A DNA stretch of 64,000 bases from positions 31,860 through 95,859 of the forward strand of contig NZ_RHLN01000007.1 in NCBI RefSeq assembly GCF_004121075.1, given 5' to 3'. The position numbers and the translations under genes were made by a program. A model generated the notes under the pieces. That model made no database searches. It saw nothing but the letters and a program-made list of their open reading frames with translations, and was not told the origin of the DNA. This document shows positions 8,742 to 19,700 of this stretch, in pieces. How positions within the stretch are numbered: position 1 is the first letter of the stretch; every line of letters begins with the position of its first letter. The stretch is from Lutibacter sp. HS1-25 (GTDB lineage: Bacteria; Bacteroidota; Bacteroidia; Flavobacteriales; Flavobacteriaceae).

Positions 8742-9057
8742 TGTATTATCCTAAAATAGGTTGACTTTTAATAAGATTTGTGCATCTGAAAAATACCACC
8801 TTGCCTACGCAAAGGATATTTTTGGTGTTATTTCGTATGGCGGCTTCATTGTGATACTATCATTTGATACTATCAAAGATAATATCATTTATCTAAAAGT
8901 ACTATTATACTGTAAAATTTTAATTGAGTAAAATGGATTAAAAAAAAAAGAAATTAAGACTATACGCATCATTTATAAATACATTTACAACGTTAATTTG
9001 GTTAATATTCACAATAAAACAATTACATCAAAGATAAACACTTCAGGTGCTTTACAA
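8742..9057. other. Gap upstream of msrA with paired direct repeats
   Basis: TGATACTATCA occurs exactly at 8852-8862 and again at 8865-8875 (13-bp period), followed by a weaker GATAATATCA. The repeats lie about 110-135 bp before the msrA start and may be operator half-sites. The rest of the 316-bp gap is AT-rich with no gene. Confidence 0.4.
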
Positions 9058-9852
9058 TTATTTACTCAATTTCAATATCCTAAAAGCACCTTGAATTACC
9101 AAACCAAAAACGATGGTTCCAATTATCAAATCAGGTTTGCTTGAACTCAACCAATTTACTAAAACTCCTGCAGTTATTATACCTAAATTGATAATCACAT
9201 CATTAGAGGTAAAAATCATACTTGCTTTCATATGCACTTCTTCTTTGCTTTTTGAACTTTGTAAAATATAAAGGCAAATTCCGTTCGCAATCAAGGCAAA
9301 AAATGAAACAACAATCATTGTTGAAAAATTAGGAAGTTTTTCGTCTCCAAAAAATCTCCTTAATACTTCTACAAATCCAATAATGGCAAGTAAAATTTGA
9401 AAATATCCCGCAAGTTTCGCAATCTTCTTTTTTTTAATTAATGTTCCACCAACTGCAATCAGGCTAATTCCGTAAACAAAACTGTCTGCAAGCATATCTA
9501 AACTATCTGCAACAAGTCCCATAGATTTTGAAATTATCCCTGTTGTTATTTCTATAATAAAAAAAGTGAAATTGATTACAAGTACAGACCAAAGTAGTTT
9601 TTTCTGATTTTTATTTTCTTTAAAGTTTGTTTGAGCTGTTTGCTCAGTTGATATTTTCTTTCCTCCTAAATTCAACTCAATAACAGACTTTTCAATTTGG
9701 TCAATTGCTCCGTTGTGAAAAATAGTTAATTTTCGATTGGGAATGTCAAAATCTAAATTCACAATGCTTGAAATTCCATCCAATTTCATCCGTATAAGAT
9801 TTTCCTCTGAAGGACAATCCATTTTGGTAATTTCAAATATTGTTTTATTCAT
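9058..9852 (-). CDS. CDF-type cation efflux protein with N-terminal HMA-like domain
   Basis: A 264-aa protein. Residues 1-65 resemble an atypical heavy-metal-associated domain (TKMDCPSEENLIRMKL) with a single cysteine and no CxxC. A linker leads to five or six membrane helices with the cation-diffusion-facilitator signature DSLDMLADSFVYG, whose Asp pair would bind the metal. The C-terminal cytoplasmic CDF domain is missing, so the protein is short for the family. The metal (Zn, Co or Fe) cannot be told from sequence. It is monocistronic. Confidence 0.82.
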   Translation of the reverse strand: MNKTIFEITKMDCPSEENLIRMKLDGISSIVNLDFDIPNRKLTIFHNGAIDQIEKSVIELNLGGKKISTEQTAQTNFKENKNQKKLLWSVLVINFTFFIIEITTGIISKSMGLVADSLDMLADSFVYGISLIAVGGTLIKKKKIAKLAGYFQILLAIIGFVEVLRRFFGDEKLPNFSTMIVVSFFALIANGICLYILQSSKSKEEVHMKASMIFTSNDVIINLGIITAGVLVNWLSSSKPDLIIGTIVFGLVIQGAFRILKLSK

Positions 9853-10143
9853 TCTATTTTTTTTGGTTTTAGCATCAACTACTGCTTACTTTTATCTAAA
9901 CAAGCAAAAAGTTTAACCCGTATATTTGTCTAGATATACTAATATTTAATTTATCCTATTGTCAATTTAAGCAAACTTAATTTTATCCAATAAAAAAACA
10001 AAATCAAAAGAAAATATTAGCACTGTGCTTCATATAATGTGTGTTTGTTTTTTAGCATTTAACAAAATGCAACAAACTTTATAAAAGTACCAACATGCAA
10101 CTATGAATTTTAAAAACTTCAACAAATTTTAAAGTAAAGTCAA
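9853..10143. other. Non-coding gap
   Basis: About 290 bp of AT-rich DNA between the CDF gene start and the HU-like gene end. I saw no coding frame with family resemblance, no terminator hairpin and no clear promoter. Confidence 0.4.
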
Positions 10144-10536
10144 TTAATCTTTAAAACCTTGCTTGTTAAATGTAAGTTTTTTTAAAAAGGTTTTAACACG
10201 TTTATCAGGTCTAAACAAAATTCGTCGCTGTTTTACAGAATTAACGCCTAAAGCTTCTTTGCTATCTTCACCATAAGAACTAATACTTATTTGAAAACTT
10301 CCTAAAAAACCAAAACGCACTATTTTACCAAAACTCAATGCATCTTTAATATTGTGTTCTAAAGCAAGTAAAACAAGGTAACAATCTGCAACAGATGCGG
10401 TACATTGTTCAGATGTTATTCTTGCTAAATCTTCAAAATTAACCTCACCTGTAGCCTTTGTCGCTACATAATATTTTTCAGGTTTGGTAAGGTCTCTTGG
10501 GTCTTTTTTCTTTACAATTTTTAGAGGTAATGCCAT
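10144..10536 (-). CDS. HU/IHF-like DNA-binding protein
   Basis: A 130-aa protein from the ATG at 10536 (MALPLKIVKKKDPRDLTKPEKYY). The frame continues upstream to 10599, but the added residues are unlike the family. It belongs to the Bacteroidota HU-like group: an N-terminal strand, then helices (VNFEDLARITSEQCTASVADCYLVLLALEHNI), then GKIVRFGFLGSFQISISSYG, matching the HU beta-arm base G-x-F. The C-terminus carries basic residues (RPDKRVKTFLKKL). A nucleoid or local regulatory role is likely. The iterons at 10645-10702 lie 109 bp upstream of its start. Confidence 0.85.
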   Translation of the reverse strand: MALPLKIVKKKDPRDLTKPEKYYVATKATGEVNFEDLARITSEQCTASVADCYLVLLALEHNIKDALSFGKIVRFGFLGSFQISISSYGEDSKEALGVNSVKQRRILFRPDKRVKTFLKKLTFNKQGFKD

Positions 10537-10630
10537 TTTATATTGGTTTAAATTTAAGATATCAATAACTATTTTTAATTTGTATTGAAATATACTCAAT
10601 TTACTTGATAATTACGATTAATTAATTAGC

Positions 10631-10710
10631 AATTAAAATAAAATGTCTAGTCGTTTATAAGTTAACGTCCAGACGTTTTATAAGCAAGGTCTAGACATTA
10701 TTTTATTATT
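10631..10710. promoter_or_regulatory. Three 22-bp-phased iterons inside an inverted repeat
   Basis: GTCTAG, GTCCAG and GTCTAG begin at 10645, 10667 and 10689, exactly 22 bp apart (about two helical turns), each followed by a related CGTTTATAAG-like tail that degrades in the third copy. The outer copies lie in a larger inverted repeat: AAAATAAAATGTCTAG on the left answers CTAGACATTATTTTATT on the right with one indel. The array lies in the 391-bp divergent region between the HU-like gene and the OYE gene. Its phasing suggests cooperative protein binding on one DNA face. Confidence 0.5.
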
Positions 10711-10927
10711 ACCAACTCTTTTTTATAAATGAATCATAGATATATAAACCTGCTTCATAAATTTATAAAAAAGTATTATTAAATAACATATTGTAAAAGT
10801 CAATTTATCCTTTTTCATTTGCTTGTTATACAACTTTCTGTTAAAGTGTTTTTAGAAACTTTAAACTCCTAAAATTCATACTTCAAATTATATTAGTTAA
10901 ATTTACAAGAAGCTAATTTATAAGACA

Positions 10928-12028
10928 ATGACAAATATTCAAGCGCTTTTAACTCCTTATAAAATGGGAGATTTACTTTTAAAAAACAGATTGGTAATTG
11001 CGCCTATGACCCGTTCTAGATGTAATAATAACGAAAATGCTCCAGGCAATTTACAAGTAAAATACTATACGCAAAGAGCCTCTGCAGGTCTTATTATTAC
11101 TGAAGGTTCACAAGTTTCAAAACAAGCAGTTGGCTATGTAAACACACCCGGAATTTATGCCGAATCTCAAATAAAAGGGTGGAAAAATGTGACCGATGCG
11201 GTTCATAAAAAAGATGGTAAAATATTTATTCAATTGTGGCATGTTGGTCGGGTTTCTCATCCTGATTTTCACAATGGTGCGTTGCCTTTGGCGCCCAGCG
11301 CCATCAATCCAAATTCAAAATCTTTTACGCCCAATGGTTTTAAAGATACGGTTACACCAAAAGAAATGACTTTGGCCGATATAAAAACCACTGTTGAAGC
11401 ATTTAAACAAGCCGCCATAAATGCAAAAAAAGCAGGGTTTGATGGTTTGGAAATTCATTCATCAAACGGTTATTTATTTCATCAATTTTTTAATAAATGT
11501 GCTAACCAAAGAAAAGATGCCTATGGTGGAAACATTGAAAACAGGGCTCGTTTTTTCTTTGAAGTTTTAGATGAAATCAGCAAAATTTTTCCACAAAATC
11601 GTATTGGTGTAAGGTTCAATCCTGCTATGCACAATTTACACGGAATTGATGTTGATGAAGAAACCATTCCATTATTTGAATATGTTATAAAAAAATTAAA
11701 CAATTACAACATTGCTTATGTGCATCTTTCAGAACCTTTTACCGATGTTTCTAAGGTTAAATATGCGGTACAAAACATAGCAGCACATTTTCGTCCATTG
11801 TATAACGGAACCCTTATTATAAATAACAATTTTAATCAGGAAAAAGGAAATAAAATTATTGAAGCTGGTTTGGCTGATTTGGTTGCTTACGGAAAATTAT
11901 TTATTTCAAATCCTGATTTGGTTGAACGATTTGAAAAAAATGCGCCTTTAGCCAATTGGGATGCTGACACCTTTTACTCGGATACCGGTGAAAAAGGCTA
12001 TACCGATTATCCTTTTTATGCTGAATAA
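10928..12028 (+). CDS. Old Yellow Enzyme family flavin oxidoreductase
   Basis: A 366-aa FMN-dependent ene-reductase of the NemA/OYE type, reducing activated C=C bonds or nitro compounds with NAD(P)H. The barrel begins with LLLKNRLVIAPMTRSR and continues through IQLWHVGRVSHPDF (101-114). GFDGLEIHSSNGYLFHQFF supplies the His/Asn substrate-anchoring pair. The flavin-binding end contains [22 protein letters not shown]. Length and motifs are normal. The last 240 bp are duplicated as a decayed fragment at 16055-16299. Confidence 0.93.
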   Translation: MTNIQALLTPYKMGDLLLKNRLVIAPMTRSRCNNNENAPGNLQVKYYTQRASAGLIITEGSQVSKQAVGYVNTPGIYAESQIKGWKNVTDAVHKKDGKIFIQLWHVGRVSHPDFHNGALPLAPSAINPNSKSFTPNGFKDTVTPKEMTLADIKTTVEAFKQAAINAKKAGFDGLEIHSSNGYLFHQFFNKCANQRKDAYGGNIENRARFFFEVLDEISKIFPQNRIGVRFNPAMHNLHGIDVDEETIPLFEYVIKKLNNYNIAYVHLSEPFTDVSKVKYAVQNIAAHFRPLYNGTLIINNNFNQEKGNKIIEAGLADLVAYGKLFISNPDLVERFEKNAPLANWDADTFYSDTGEKGYTDYPFYAE

Positions 12029-12480
12029 AGCATTAGACATCATAAACAATAATTTATCCTATTTGAGTTATAAAAAGCGTGTTTTAAGAAGCGCATAGCT
12101 CTAAAACTTGTGTAAAATGGTTATATGGAATTGAACTCAGAAATCTTCATTCTGGATTACGTTGCTAAATAAAAGAAGATATCCAAAAAGTGAACTTTTC
12201 GTCAACCTGAACTTGATTCAGGTTCTTATAATAGTTAATTTACAGCGTAATAAGATGCTAAAATTATAGATTCACGAATTCCTATTTAAAAAATGGATGT
12301 GATTTCATCAATTCAGCACAAAGAGTTTTGATGCATTTAAGACAGCCACTTTATTATTTACAAAAAATGGTATACCAAAAATTATCCGCAGACTTTATTT
12401 TCATCAAAGCTTGTATCTACATTTGAAAACACTTTTATAAATCCCTCTAATGTCCGTTATAAATCTGTCTGTTTTTATTT
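12029..12480. other. Gap carrying dispersed repeat copy A
   Basis: The gap is mostly the repeat at 12185-12316. A perfect small dyad, AACCTGAA/TTCAGGTT, lies at 12204-12224. The rest is AT-rich without a gene. Confidence 0.4.
12185..12316. repeat. Dispersed intergenic repeat, copy A
   Basis: AAAAAGTGAACTTTTCG (12185-12201) and ATTCACGAATTCCTATTT (12270-12287) start 85 bp apart. The same two blocks, with one or two changes, start 85 bp apart in the gap at 37776-37878. The DNA between is more diverged but retains a Gln/Glu-like 'TTGATTCAG' core in both copies. No ORF or terminal repeat is evident here. It is probably a non-autonomous dispersed element of this genome. Confidence 0.5.
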
Positions 12481-14040
12481 TTAATTACAAATTCCAACTA
12501 TATCATTCACCGTATTTTGATATTTGAAATAATTAGCAACCTTAACCGTCCCTCTTACACTAAATTCAACATAATCAGAATCTACTTTTACTACAACCCC
12601 TCCAAATTTATTAGCTATTAATTGAGACTCAATTTCTGCACCACTTAATGGTATTCCTTTAACATCAGTACCTCTTAACAAGATGCGTTGAACAAACGGT
12701 ATGCGTACATTACTTAATTTTTGTATCACATCAAAAACTTCTATTGAAGTATAAGGTGGCACTATAATTTTACGATTTGAAGAAACAATTTGTGAATCGG
12801 TATATTCTTGTGCTTCTATTGATGATAATTCAGCTCCAAAACCTCTTGTAAAACTTGTTTCTGAAGTACTTGAACCTGATACACTTACTCCTACACCAAA
12901 AAATTCACAGCCGGCTTCAGCTTTTACAGTAGTTGATTTTGTATTAACAGAGTTTGAATAAAAGTTAGCAATTTCTTCAAAACTTATACTTGAAGTTGTA
13001 AATTCTTCCTTATTGGTACCTACATAATACTCTCCAATTGCGCTAGAACAGTTATTAATGGTTTGGTCGAAAGCAAAATCCTGTTGCGATGGAGGTATAA
13101 TTGCTGTAGAATATTCTGTACCTAAATCGTCAAATTCCCAATTAATATCTGCTGCTACAAAATAAAATGCTTCTAAATTTGTTCCTAAAATTTTCATCTT
13201 ACCATCTGGCGTTTGTTCTAAAGTAAATTTATGGCTGTTAAGATTGTCTTTGTTGTCTTTATTGTATCTAAGATTTCTAAGATTGATCTCTAAATATGAA
13301 TTCTCATATGCGGTTTTAATTTTAAAAACATTGGGTTCTCCTTCTACTTCAATAAAATAAAATTTTTGAATTTTACTATAATTATTTGATGGATCATTAG
13401 CATAAAGATTTTGTGTCATTTCTAATACACCACTCGCTCCCACAGGTGAATTACTTTTAAGGCCAAGGTATGATGTACCAAAATAACTTTCAACTTTCAA
13501 ATAATAAGCAATGTCAGGATTGAATTTATTTACTATTGGTTTTCGTAGTTTTTTGGTTTCTATTTTAATGGTATTATTATTACTACTTACAACAAATTTT
13601 GTACTAGACAATTTTTCTAAAATTTCATTAGTAGCATCTAAAACAGCAATTTCAATAGGTACACCCTCACTAAATTTAAATAATTGTGTTTCTGTAAGGT
13701 CTTTTATAGACAATTTAAAAACAGCAACATGCGTATATTGATCTACCTGAATACTAGTTTGTGTAAAGCTACTTAGTTCAGCATCGTCTACAATAACACT
13801 TACAGTTGTTGGCTTGTAACCTAAAACGGCTAATTTTCGAGTATCAATGGCAATACCAATTTCACCGGCATTTAAAGGTATACTGTTTAAGGTTTCATCA
13901 GAAATACCTTGTATTCTCACCATACCTGCTCCATCATCCTCTAGTACCTCACCAGAGGTAGGCTTAGTTTCTTCAACTACTTCAAAAGTACAACTTGTAA
14001 AAATAGAGATAAGCAATAAAAAGGATAGTATATTTTTCAT
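12481..14040 (-). CDS. Putative aerolysin-like pore-forming lipoprotein (copy 1)
   Basis: A 519-aa lipoprotein (signal ending in LISIFTSC). Residues about 40-165 form a beta domain shared with the next gene (GISDETLNSIPLNAGEIGIAIDTRKLA). Residues about 180-300 look like a trefoil/fascin-type beta domain with repeated YL/FY motifs. The C-terminal third resembles the ETX/MTX2-aerolysin fold: an amphipathic, Ser/Thr-rich alternating hairpin (about 355-425) followed by VPPYTSIEVFDVIQKL and a final beta sheet. That architecture is known from secreted pore-forming toxins; the assignment is from sequence pattern only. The copy upstream is a paralog 93 bp away, so the pair is probably one operon. Target and function are unknown. 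Confidence 0.6.
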   Translation of the reverse strand: MKNILSFLLLISIFTSCTFEVVEETKPTSGEVLEDDGAGMVRIQGISDETLNSIPLNAGEIGIAIDTRKLAVLGYKPTTVSVIVDDAELSSFTQTSIQVDQYTHVAVFKLSIKDLTETQLFKFSEGVPIEIAVLDATNEILEKLSSTKFVVSSNNNTIKIETKKLRKPIVNKFNPDIAYYLKVESYFGTSYLGLKSNSPVGASGVLEMTQNLYANDPSNNYSKIQKFYFIEVEGEPNVFKIKTAYENSYLEINLRNLRYNKDNKDNLNSHKFTLEQTPDGKMKILGTNLEAFYFVAADINWEFDDLGTEYSTAIIPPSQQDFAFDQTINNCSSAIGEYYVGTNKEEFTTSSISFEEIANFYSNSVNTKSTTVKAEAGCEFFGVGVSVSGSSTSETSFTRGFGAELSSIEAQEYTDSQIVSSNRKIIVPPYTSIEVFDVIQKLSNVRIPFVQRILLRGTDVKGIPLSGAEIESQLIANKFGGVVVKVDSDYVEFSVRGTVKVANYFKYQNTVNDIVGICN

Positions 14041-14133
14041 TTTATATTTATTTTAATCATTTATATAAAAAATAATTGCCATTAAAATGGAATTGTTTTT
14101 AAAAGAAAACTTAAATTGAGTTAATTACTTATT

Positions 14134-15822
14134 TTATTCGCAAGCACTTACAATATCGTGCATGGTATTGTTAAATTCGAAATAATTTTCAATATTTACA
14201 GCTCCCCTAACACTTACAACAATATAATCACTGCCTCTTTCGGTTACAACACCATTAAAAGCATTTGCAATAAGTTGCGATTCAATTTCAGATCCTGATA
14301 AATAATTTTGGTTTACAGCACCTCTTATGATATATCTTTGTACAAAAGATATTTTTATATTTTCAAGCTTTTGTATAACATCAAAAACTTCTATGGCACT
14401 ATAGGGTAAAACCGTTACCTTTCTATTATACGACACTTCTTGAGACTCATAAAAGACTTCGCCTTTATTGGCTATTTTCTCTTTACCAAATTCTGTAGTA
14501 AATTCTGTAGTTAGGGTACCTGAAGCACTAGCTTCTATACCAATACCAAACAATTCTGTATCGGCAGAAACCTCAACAGTCTCTTCATTTTTACCATATA
14601 TTGATGAAAAAAGGTTGATACTCTCTTCATATGACATACTGGTGGTTTTCTTTTCAGACCTTGTAACACCCACTTCATAATCTCCGGTGGCACTAGAGCA
14701 ATTTAAGATGGTTTGCTGAAAAGCAAAATCCATTTTTGTAGGCGGAATGATGGCTGGTGAATATTTTGTTCCCAAATTGGTAAACTCCCAAGAAATATTC
14801 GCTGTAAAAATTTTAAATTCTAAATCATTTTTAGAATCATCATCAAAAAATAATGTATAAGTCTTTAAAGTAGGAGTATTACCACTATAATGTTTCTCAA
14901 AATTTGAACTTAAATAAGTGTTTGAACCTAATGGTTTTATTTTTACTGTACCTCTTCCTGTTTGTTCAAAAACAAACTTATCTGCCTCAGGAAGATACCA
15001 AGTTTTCCCATAGTCGTTACTCCAGTAAAGTTCTGCAACATCATTGTTACCAAATTTATTATAAAGATCTGCTTCAAAATGAACATTCATAGGGCCGCAC
15101 TGACACGAAGGCTGTACTTCTTTTATTATATGGTATGAGGAATCTGTTGCAAAGGTTGAAGTCTTAACAATCTTAAAAACCCTATTATTATAATTGGTAA
15201 GAGTTACATACTGATCATCGCCATCAGTATAATTAAGAATACCTAAAGACATATAATCTGTTGCTAATTGAATATATTGATCGTTCTCCGGATTAAATTC
15301 CAAAGGTTTTACAATTTTTGGCAATGTTGGGTCTATTTTTAATGTTCTTGCAATGGCATTGATAATGTATCTAGAAATAATTTTATTTTCTAATTTCACC
15401 CCTTTATCATCAAATACGGTTACTGTTATTGGCACACCATTACTAAACTCTTTCAATTCTGCATCTGTAAGATTTTCTCGCTTAAGTTTAAAAACTGCAA
15501 TATGAGTGTATTGATTAACAACAATATCCTGCTGAGAATAAACACCAAGTCCACCACCTACTGCCACAGCTATTTTGGTAGGTTTATAACCATAAATAGC
15601 CAACATTCTGGTATCTACAGAAACGCCAATTTCACCTAAATCAACTGGAATTGAATTTAAGGTTTCTTCTGAAATCCCATTTATAACACCTCCTGTTTTT
15701 GTAACCAATGGTTCTTCTTTAATAACAGCAGCATCTTCAGATTCTATAAGTTCAAAATTACAACTTGAAATGATTACACTAAAAATGGAAAGAATAATTA
15801 AATGGTGTATTTTTATTTTCAT
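14134..15822 (-). CDS. Putative aerolysin-like pore-forming lipoprotein (copy 2)
   Basis: A 562-aa paralog of the downstream gene with the same order of parts. The lipoprotein signal ends in FSVIISSC. The N-terminal beta domain contains GISEETLNSIPVDLGEIGVSVDTRMLA. A longer central beta region (about 190-335) holds extra sequence and two cysteines (PSCQCGPM). The C-terminal ETX/aerolysin-like region includes the Ser/Thr/Glu alternating segment SMSYEESINLFSS...ASASGTLTTEFTTEFG and VLPYSAIEVFDVIQKL. The C-termini of the two proteins are much more alike than their middles, as expected if the pore module is conserved and the recognition module varies. It is first in the pair. Confidence 0.6.
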   Translation of the reverse strand: MKIKIHHLIILSIFSVIISSCNFELIESEDAAVIKEEPLVTKTGGVINGISEETLNSIPVDLGEIGVSVDTRMLAIYGYKPTKIAVAVGGGLGVYSQQDIVVNQYTHIAVFKLKRENLTDAELKEFSNGVPITVTVFDDKGVKLENKIISRYIINAIARTLKIDPTLPKIVKPLEFNPENDQYIQLATDYMSLGILNYTDGDDQYVTLTNYNNRVFKIVKTSTFATDSSYHIIKEVQPSCQCGPMNVHFEADLYNKFGNNDVAELYWSNDYGKTWYLPEADKFVFEQTGRGTVKIKPLGSNTYLSSNFEKHYSGNTPTLKTYTLFFDDDSKNDLEFKIFTANISWEFTNLGTKYSPAIIPPTKMDFAFQQTILNCSSATGDYEVGVTRSEKKTTSMSYEESINLFSSIYGKNEETVEVSADTELFGIGIEASASGTLTTEFTTEFGKEKIANKGEVFYESQEVSYNRKVTVLPYSAIEVFDVIQKLENIKISFVQRYIIRGAVNQNYLSGSEIESQLIANAFNGVVTERGSDYIVVSVRGAVNIENYFEFNNTMHDIVSACE

Positions 15823-16054
15823 ATTAAAAAATTTTGAATAATATTAATTGGTACTGGTAAATAACACTAAAACTTAAGGCAATTATTAAAAGCAATTTTT
15901 GTTTTTTTTGAATTGATTTATATAAAAATTTGTCTAATATCAACTCAAAACATTCGTGGAAAGCATCAAGAAACTTTTTTCATAGGTTGTAAATATATAC
16001 TATTTATATGATAAATATCATATTTTTAATAATTAACCTAAACAATAATATAAA
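15823..16054. other. Non-coding gap upstream of the toxin-like pair
   Basis: AT-rich DNA that should contain the promoter of the lipoprotein pair. A perfect small dyad, ATATGAT-AAAT-ATCATAT, lies at 16006-16023. No gene was seen. Confidence 0.35.
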
Positions 16055-16299
<245 letters not shown>

Positions 16300-16383
16300 A
16301 ATGTAAAAAAGAATGTTGCTATCAACGCTTTAAAAATAATTCAACAACCATTCAATGAATTAATAAAAAGCAGGTTTACATAC

Positions 16384-16599
16384 TTTACAAAAAATGGGGA
16401 AATACGCTGCGCTTACAGCTATGGGAACCTTTTTAATTTTAAACCCTAAAAAAGCCCACGCACAATCAGCTGACCAACCTGAAGACCCAGGATAATAGTT
16501 TTTTTAATCTTTTTTAATTAAAAATTAACTGATTTTAAATTGAATACCAAAAAAACTGATTTAGACTTTTTGACAACAGGTTATTTAGCTTACTAAAAA
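16384..16599 (+). pseudogene. Partial copy of the small Tat-leader-like peptide gene
   Basis: Nearly identical to 27025-27240. The frame from an ATG at 16394 to the TAA at 16493-16495 encodes MGKYAALTAMGTFLILNPKK and on to QPEDPG (33 aa). The first 18 residues of the intact copy, including the TRKQA pre-leader, are replaced by unrelated sequence with an in-frame TAA. The similarity continues past the stop and ends inside the loop of the terminator-like hairpin of the intact copy, so the right arm is lost. Expression from the inner ATG cannot be excluded. Confidence 0.7.
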
Positions 16600-16784
16600 A
16601 CCCTTAATATAAAAAGATCAAAAGTCTATTTGATTTAATAATTGTAAACAATTTAAAGACCAATAAATATAAATTAGCAACGTGAACAAAAGTAAATTAG
16701 CACTTAAAATAACTTTGTTAAAACTAGTTTCAAATAACACCTTATAAAGTAATTTTAAATACTCTAATCAGTTGCTATAAACAA
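16600..16784. other. Non-coding gap
   Basis: AT-rich sequence between the duplicated fragment and the 3' end of the LamG protein gene. No feature was recognised. Confidence 0.3.
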
Positions 16785-19700
16785 CTATTCAATAATTACT
16801 TTTTTAACAATAGACCCTGTAGTTGTATTTATTTGAACCAAATACATACCTGTTGCTAAATTATTTATTGGTAAAGTCAAACTAGGCGCATTTAAATTAC
16901 CATTCCAAACTTGTTGTAATTGTCCTAAACTATTATACAACTTGATACTTTTTAAAACTGCTTGTGTTGTGTTTTTTATTTGAATCTCATCGGTATTATG
17001 ATCCATATACACCAACAAACCTTGTTTTAAAATAGTTTCTTCTAGATCCAAAGTATTTTGTGGTGCAAATACCATAGAAAAACGATCTACATAAGTACCA
17101 GCTTCTAAATTAATTTCGAATGGCTGATTGTTAATTTTAGTAGTGGTTCCTAACAAAGCATCTTTAATATAAACTTCAACATTTTCATCTACATTTTCCA
17201 AATCGTCAATTTTTATAGTAGCTATGCCAGCCTTGCCCATAATAACACCTAGCGGCACTTCTCTATCTATATTTGCATCAGGCAAACCCTGAATTACATA
17301 TTTCTTATTTTGTATATTCCAAAACATATCATCGGCTACTAATCCATTAATTTCACCATCATAACCCCAATCTACTCCATCGGTTGTATTTTGATCAATG
17401 GTTAACAAAATTTGTCTATGCCCCATTTGAGGCGATTCAAATCCCAACCTGAATTTTGGACGAACATCTCCTCTTTTTACACTAGCAGCTGCTTTTGATT
17501 TTGTACTACCCGGTTTCATAAAAATTGAAATTGTATCTAAAGGACGCTCATCTGATTCTTTAATAAAAATTCGTTGACTATTGTTAAATTCAATATTAGC
17601 ATTAACTGCTCCACCACTTTCAGTAAAAAAGCCTTGACCAACAGGAATATATTGCCCAGGTGTTTTTAAATCTGCCAAGGTAGGTTTGTTTGAACTAATA
17701 CTTGAAGCTGGTACATTTGCAGGAACAGCTCCACCCAAATTTAAAGTTGCATAACCACCTTCATATTCAGCTAAAATATGACTTGTTCCTTTATACTGCT
17801 GCCAAAAATAAAGTCCTCCATTTGATAATGAACCGGTTCCTGTTGGGGAATTGTCCGCTAAAAACTTAAAAGCATCAATCGCTGACGGATAAGGATTTGC
17901 CACTAAATATTGGTTATTTTCACTCACATTTACAGTTATTTTACCATTGTTTGGCAAACCTCTAAATACGTAGTTTTGAAAAGTTTTAACATTACCTGTC
18001 CCTACTCCTTTCATTGTAAATCCTTCTCCAGCATAAATAGTATCAGTACTTCTCATATGTTGCCATTCAGAATAGGTACCTGCTTTTTTATTTGCAAATT
18101 TCCAAATCCAATAATCCGCTATTTTAACAGTTGTACCAACTACTGATCCATCATAATTATAACCTACTACATAAGTAACTTTATTGTTAGAATCGCTATA
18201 TAAAACATCTGATAAGATATAACTATAATCGTTTATGGCAATATCCTTTGATATTTTGGTTGCACCTACTGGCGATCCCCAATAATTGTATGAATATTTA
18301 TTGGCTGTACCTTGTTGATCACGCTCTAAAACACCTAAACTATTTTTATCTAAATCACTATCTACAGTTTGAATCAATTGAGACTCACCTTCCAAATCAA
18401 TGGTGCCGTCTAATTTTAAATAATGAGAAACCGTAATCCCATAACCCGTTCCTGTTCCAGTTGAAATATCAGTAATTCCATCTACCTGAAGCTTTCCTCC
18501 AGCATTAACAATAAGGCCTAAAACTGTTCTGTTTCCGTTTCTGCTTGCTGGAATTAAAGTTGTATTTGAGTTGTCTAAAGTAACATCATGGTCTATTTGT
18601 ACAATATTATAATCTATTGTTTCTAATGCATCTAAATATGAATCTACCCCAGGAAGATATTGTACATTTCCATTCAACCAAGTATTTTTATCGTCCCAAG
18701 CACCATCTTGAATGGTTTTATATGGAAGCGGTGCTGTTTGAGCATCAACAAAATCATAGTTTATCATGGAAGCATCATGCCCACTATTTGATTCGTCTTT
18801 AACACTACCAAAAACAAATCTGCTCATTGGGTAATAAGCAATTAAATTTGCCCATGGTATGGATATTATTTCATTTTTAGTGGTTGCCGAAGGTAAAACT
18901 TTACCATCTGCAAGGGCACCGTTTTCTATTATTTCCTGATTCATAATATAGCGAATCTGATCACCTGACAAAGCTACATTCCAAACACGTACTTCATCAA
19001 CACTACCGTCTAATTTTTGCTGTCTTTTAATATGGTGCGCGGCTCCAATCATAAAATGAGCATCTGAAGGTACATTCATAGGATTTAAAGTATCGTCACT
19101 ATCTTCCAAATAACCATCAATATATAAACTTGTTGTACCATTAAGACCTACTGATGAATCATATGTTGCACATATATGATGCCATTCGTTTTCAGGAATG
19201 GTTGCTGATGTTTGCATAATTTGATTAACTGTATCATCTGGGTCACGCCATACCATTCTAAACTGATTGGTTTTATTTATTCTAAAAGCATACCCGTGAT
19301 TATAGTATCCGTCCTTATCTTCTCCTGGTTCTAAGTCTGTGTTTTCACCAAAGTAATTACGCTTGGAAACCACATCAAATTTACCGGCTCCGGGACTTCT
19401 TTTTACCCAAGCACTAATCGTATAATTTGTATTTGCCAAATTGTTTACATTACCCGCAGAAAGATACATATCACTTCTATTAAAGGAAACTGCTCTAGAA
19501 AACTCAGCAGAAATAGGAGTTGATCCAAATGTGATGTATTTAGTTCCTTCAAAATACCAATCTGCTTCTAAATCTGAACCTTTATCTTTCATAGTTGCAG
19601 ATGTTACATTGGTTGTAAATAAAGCATCATCAGCTACAATCATTATATAATTTTCTCCAGTTGAATATGCGCTAGATACCATAGCCTTAGGAATTGATAA

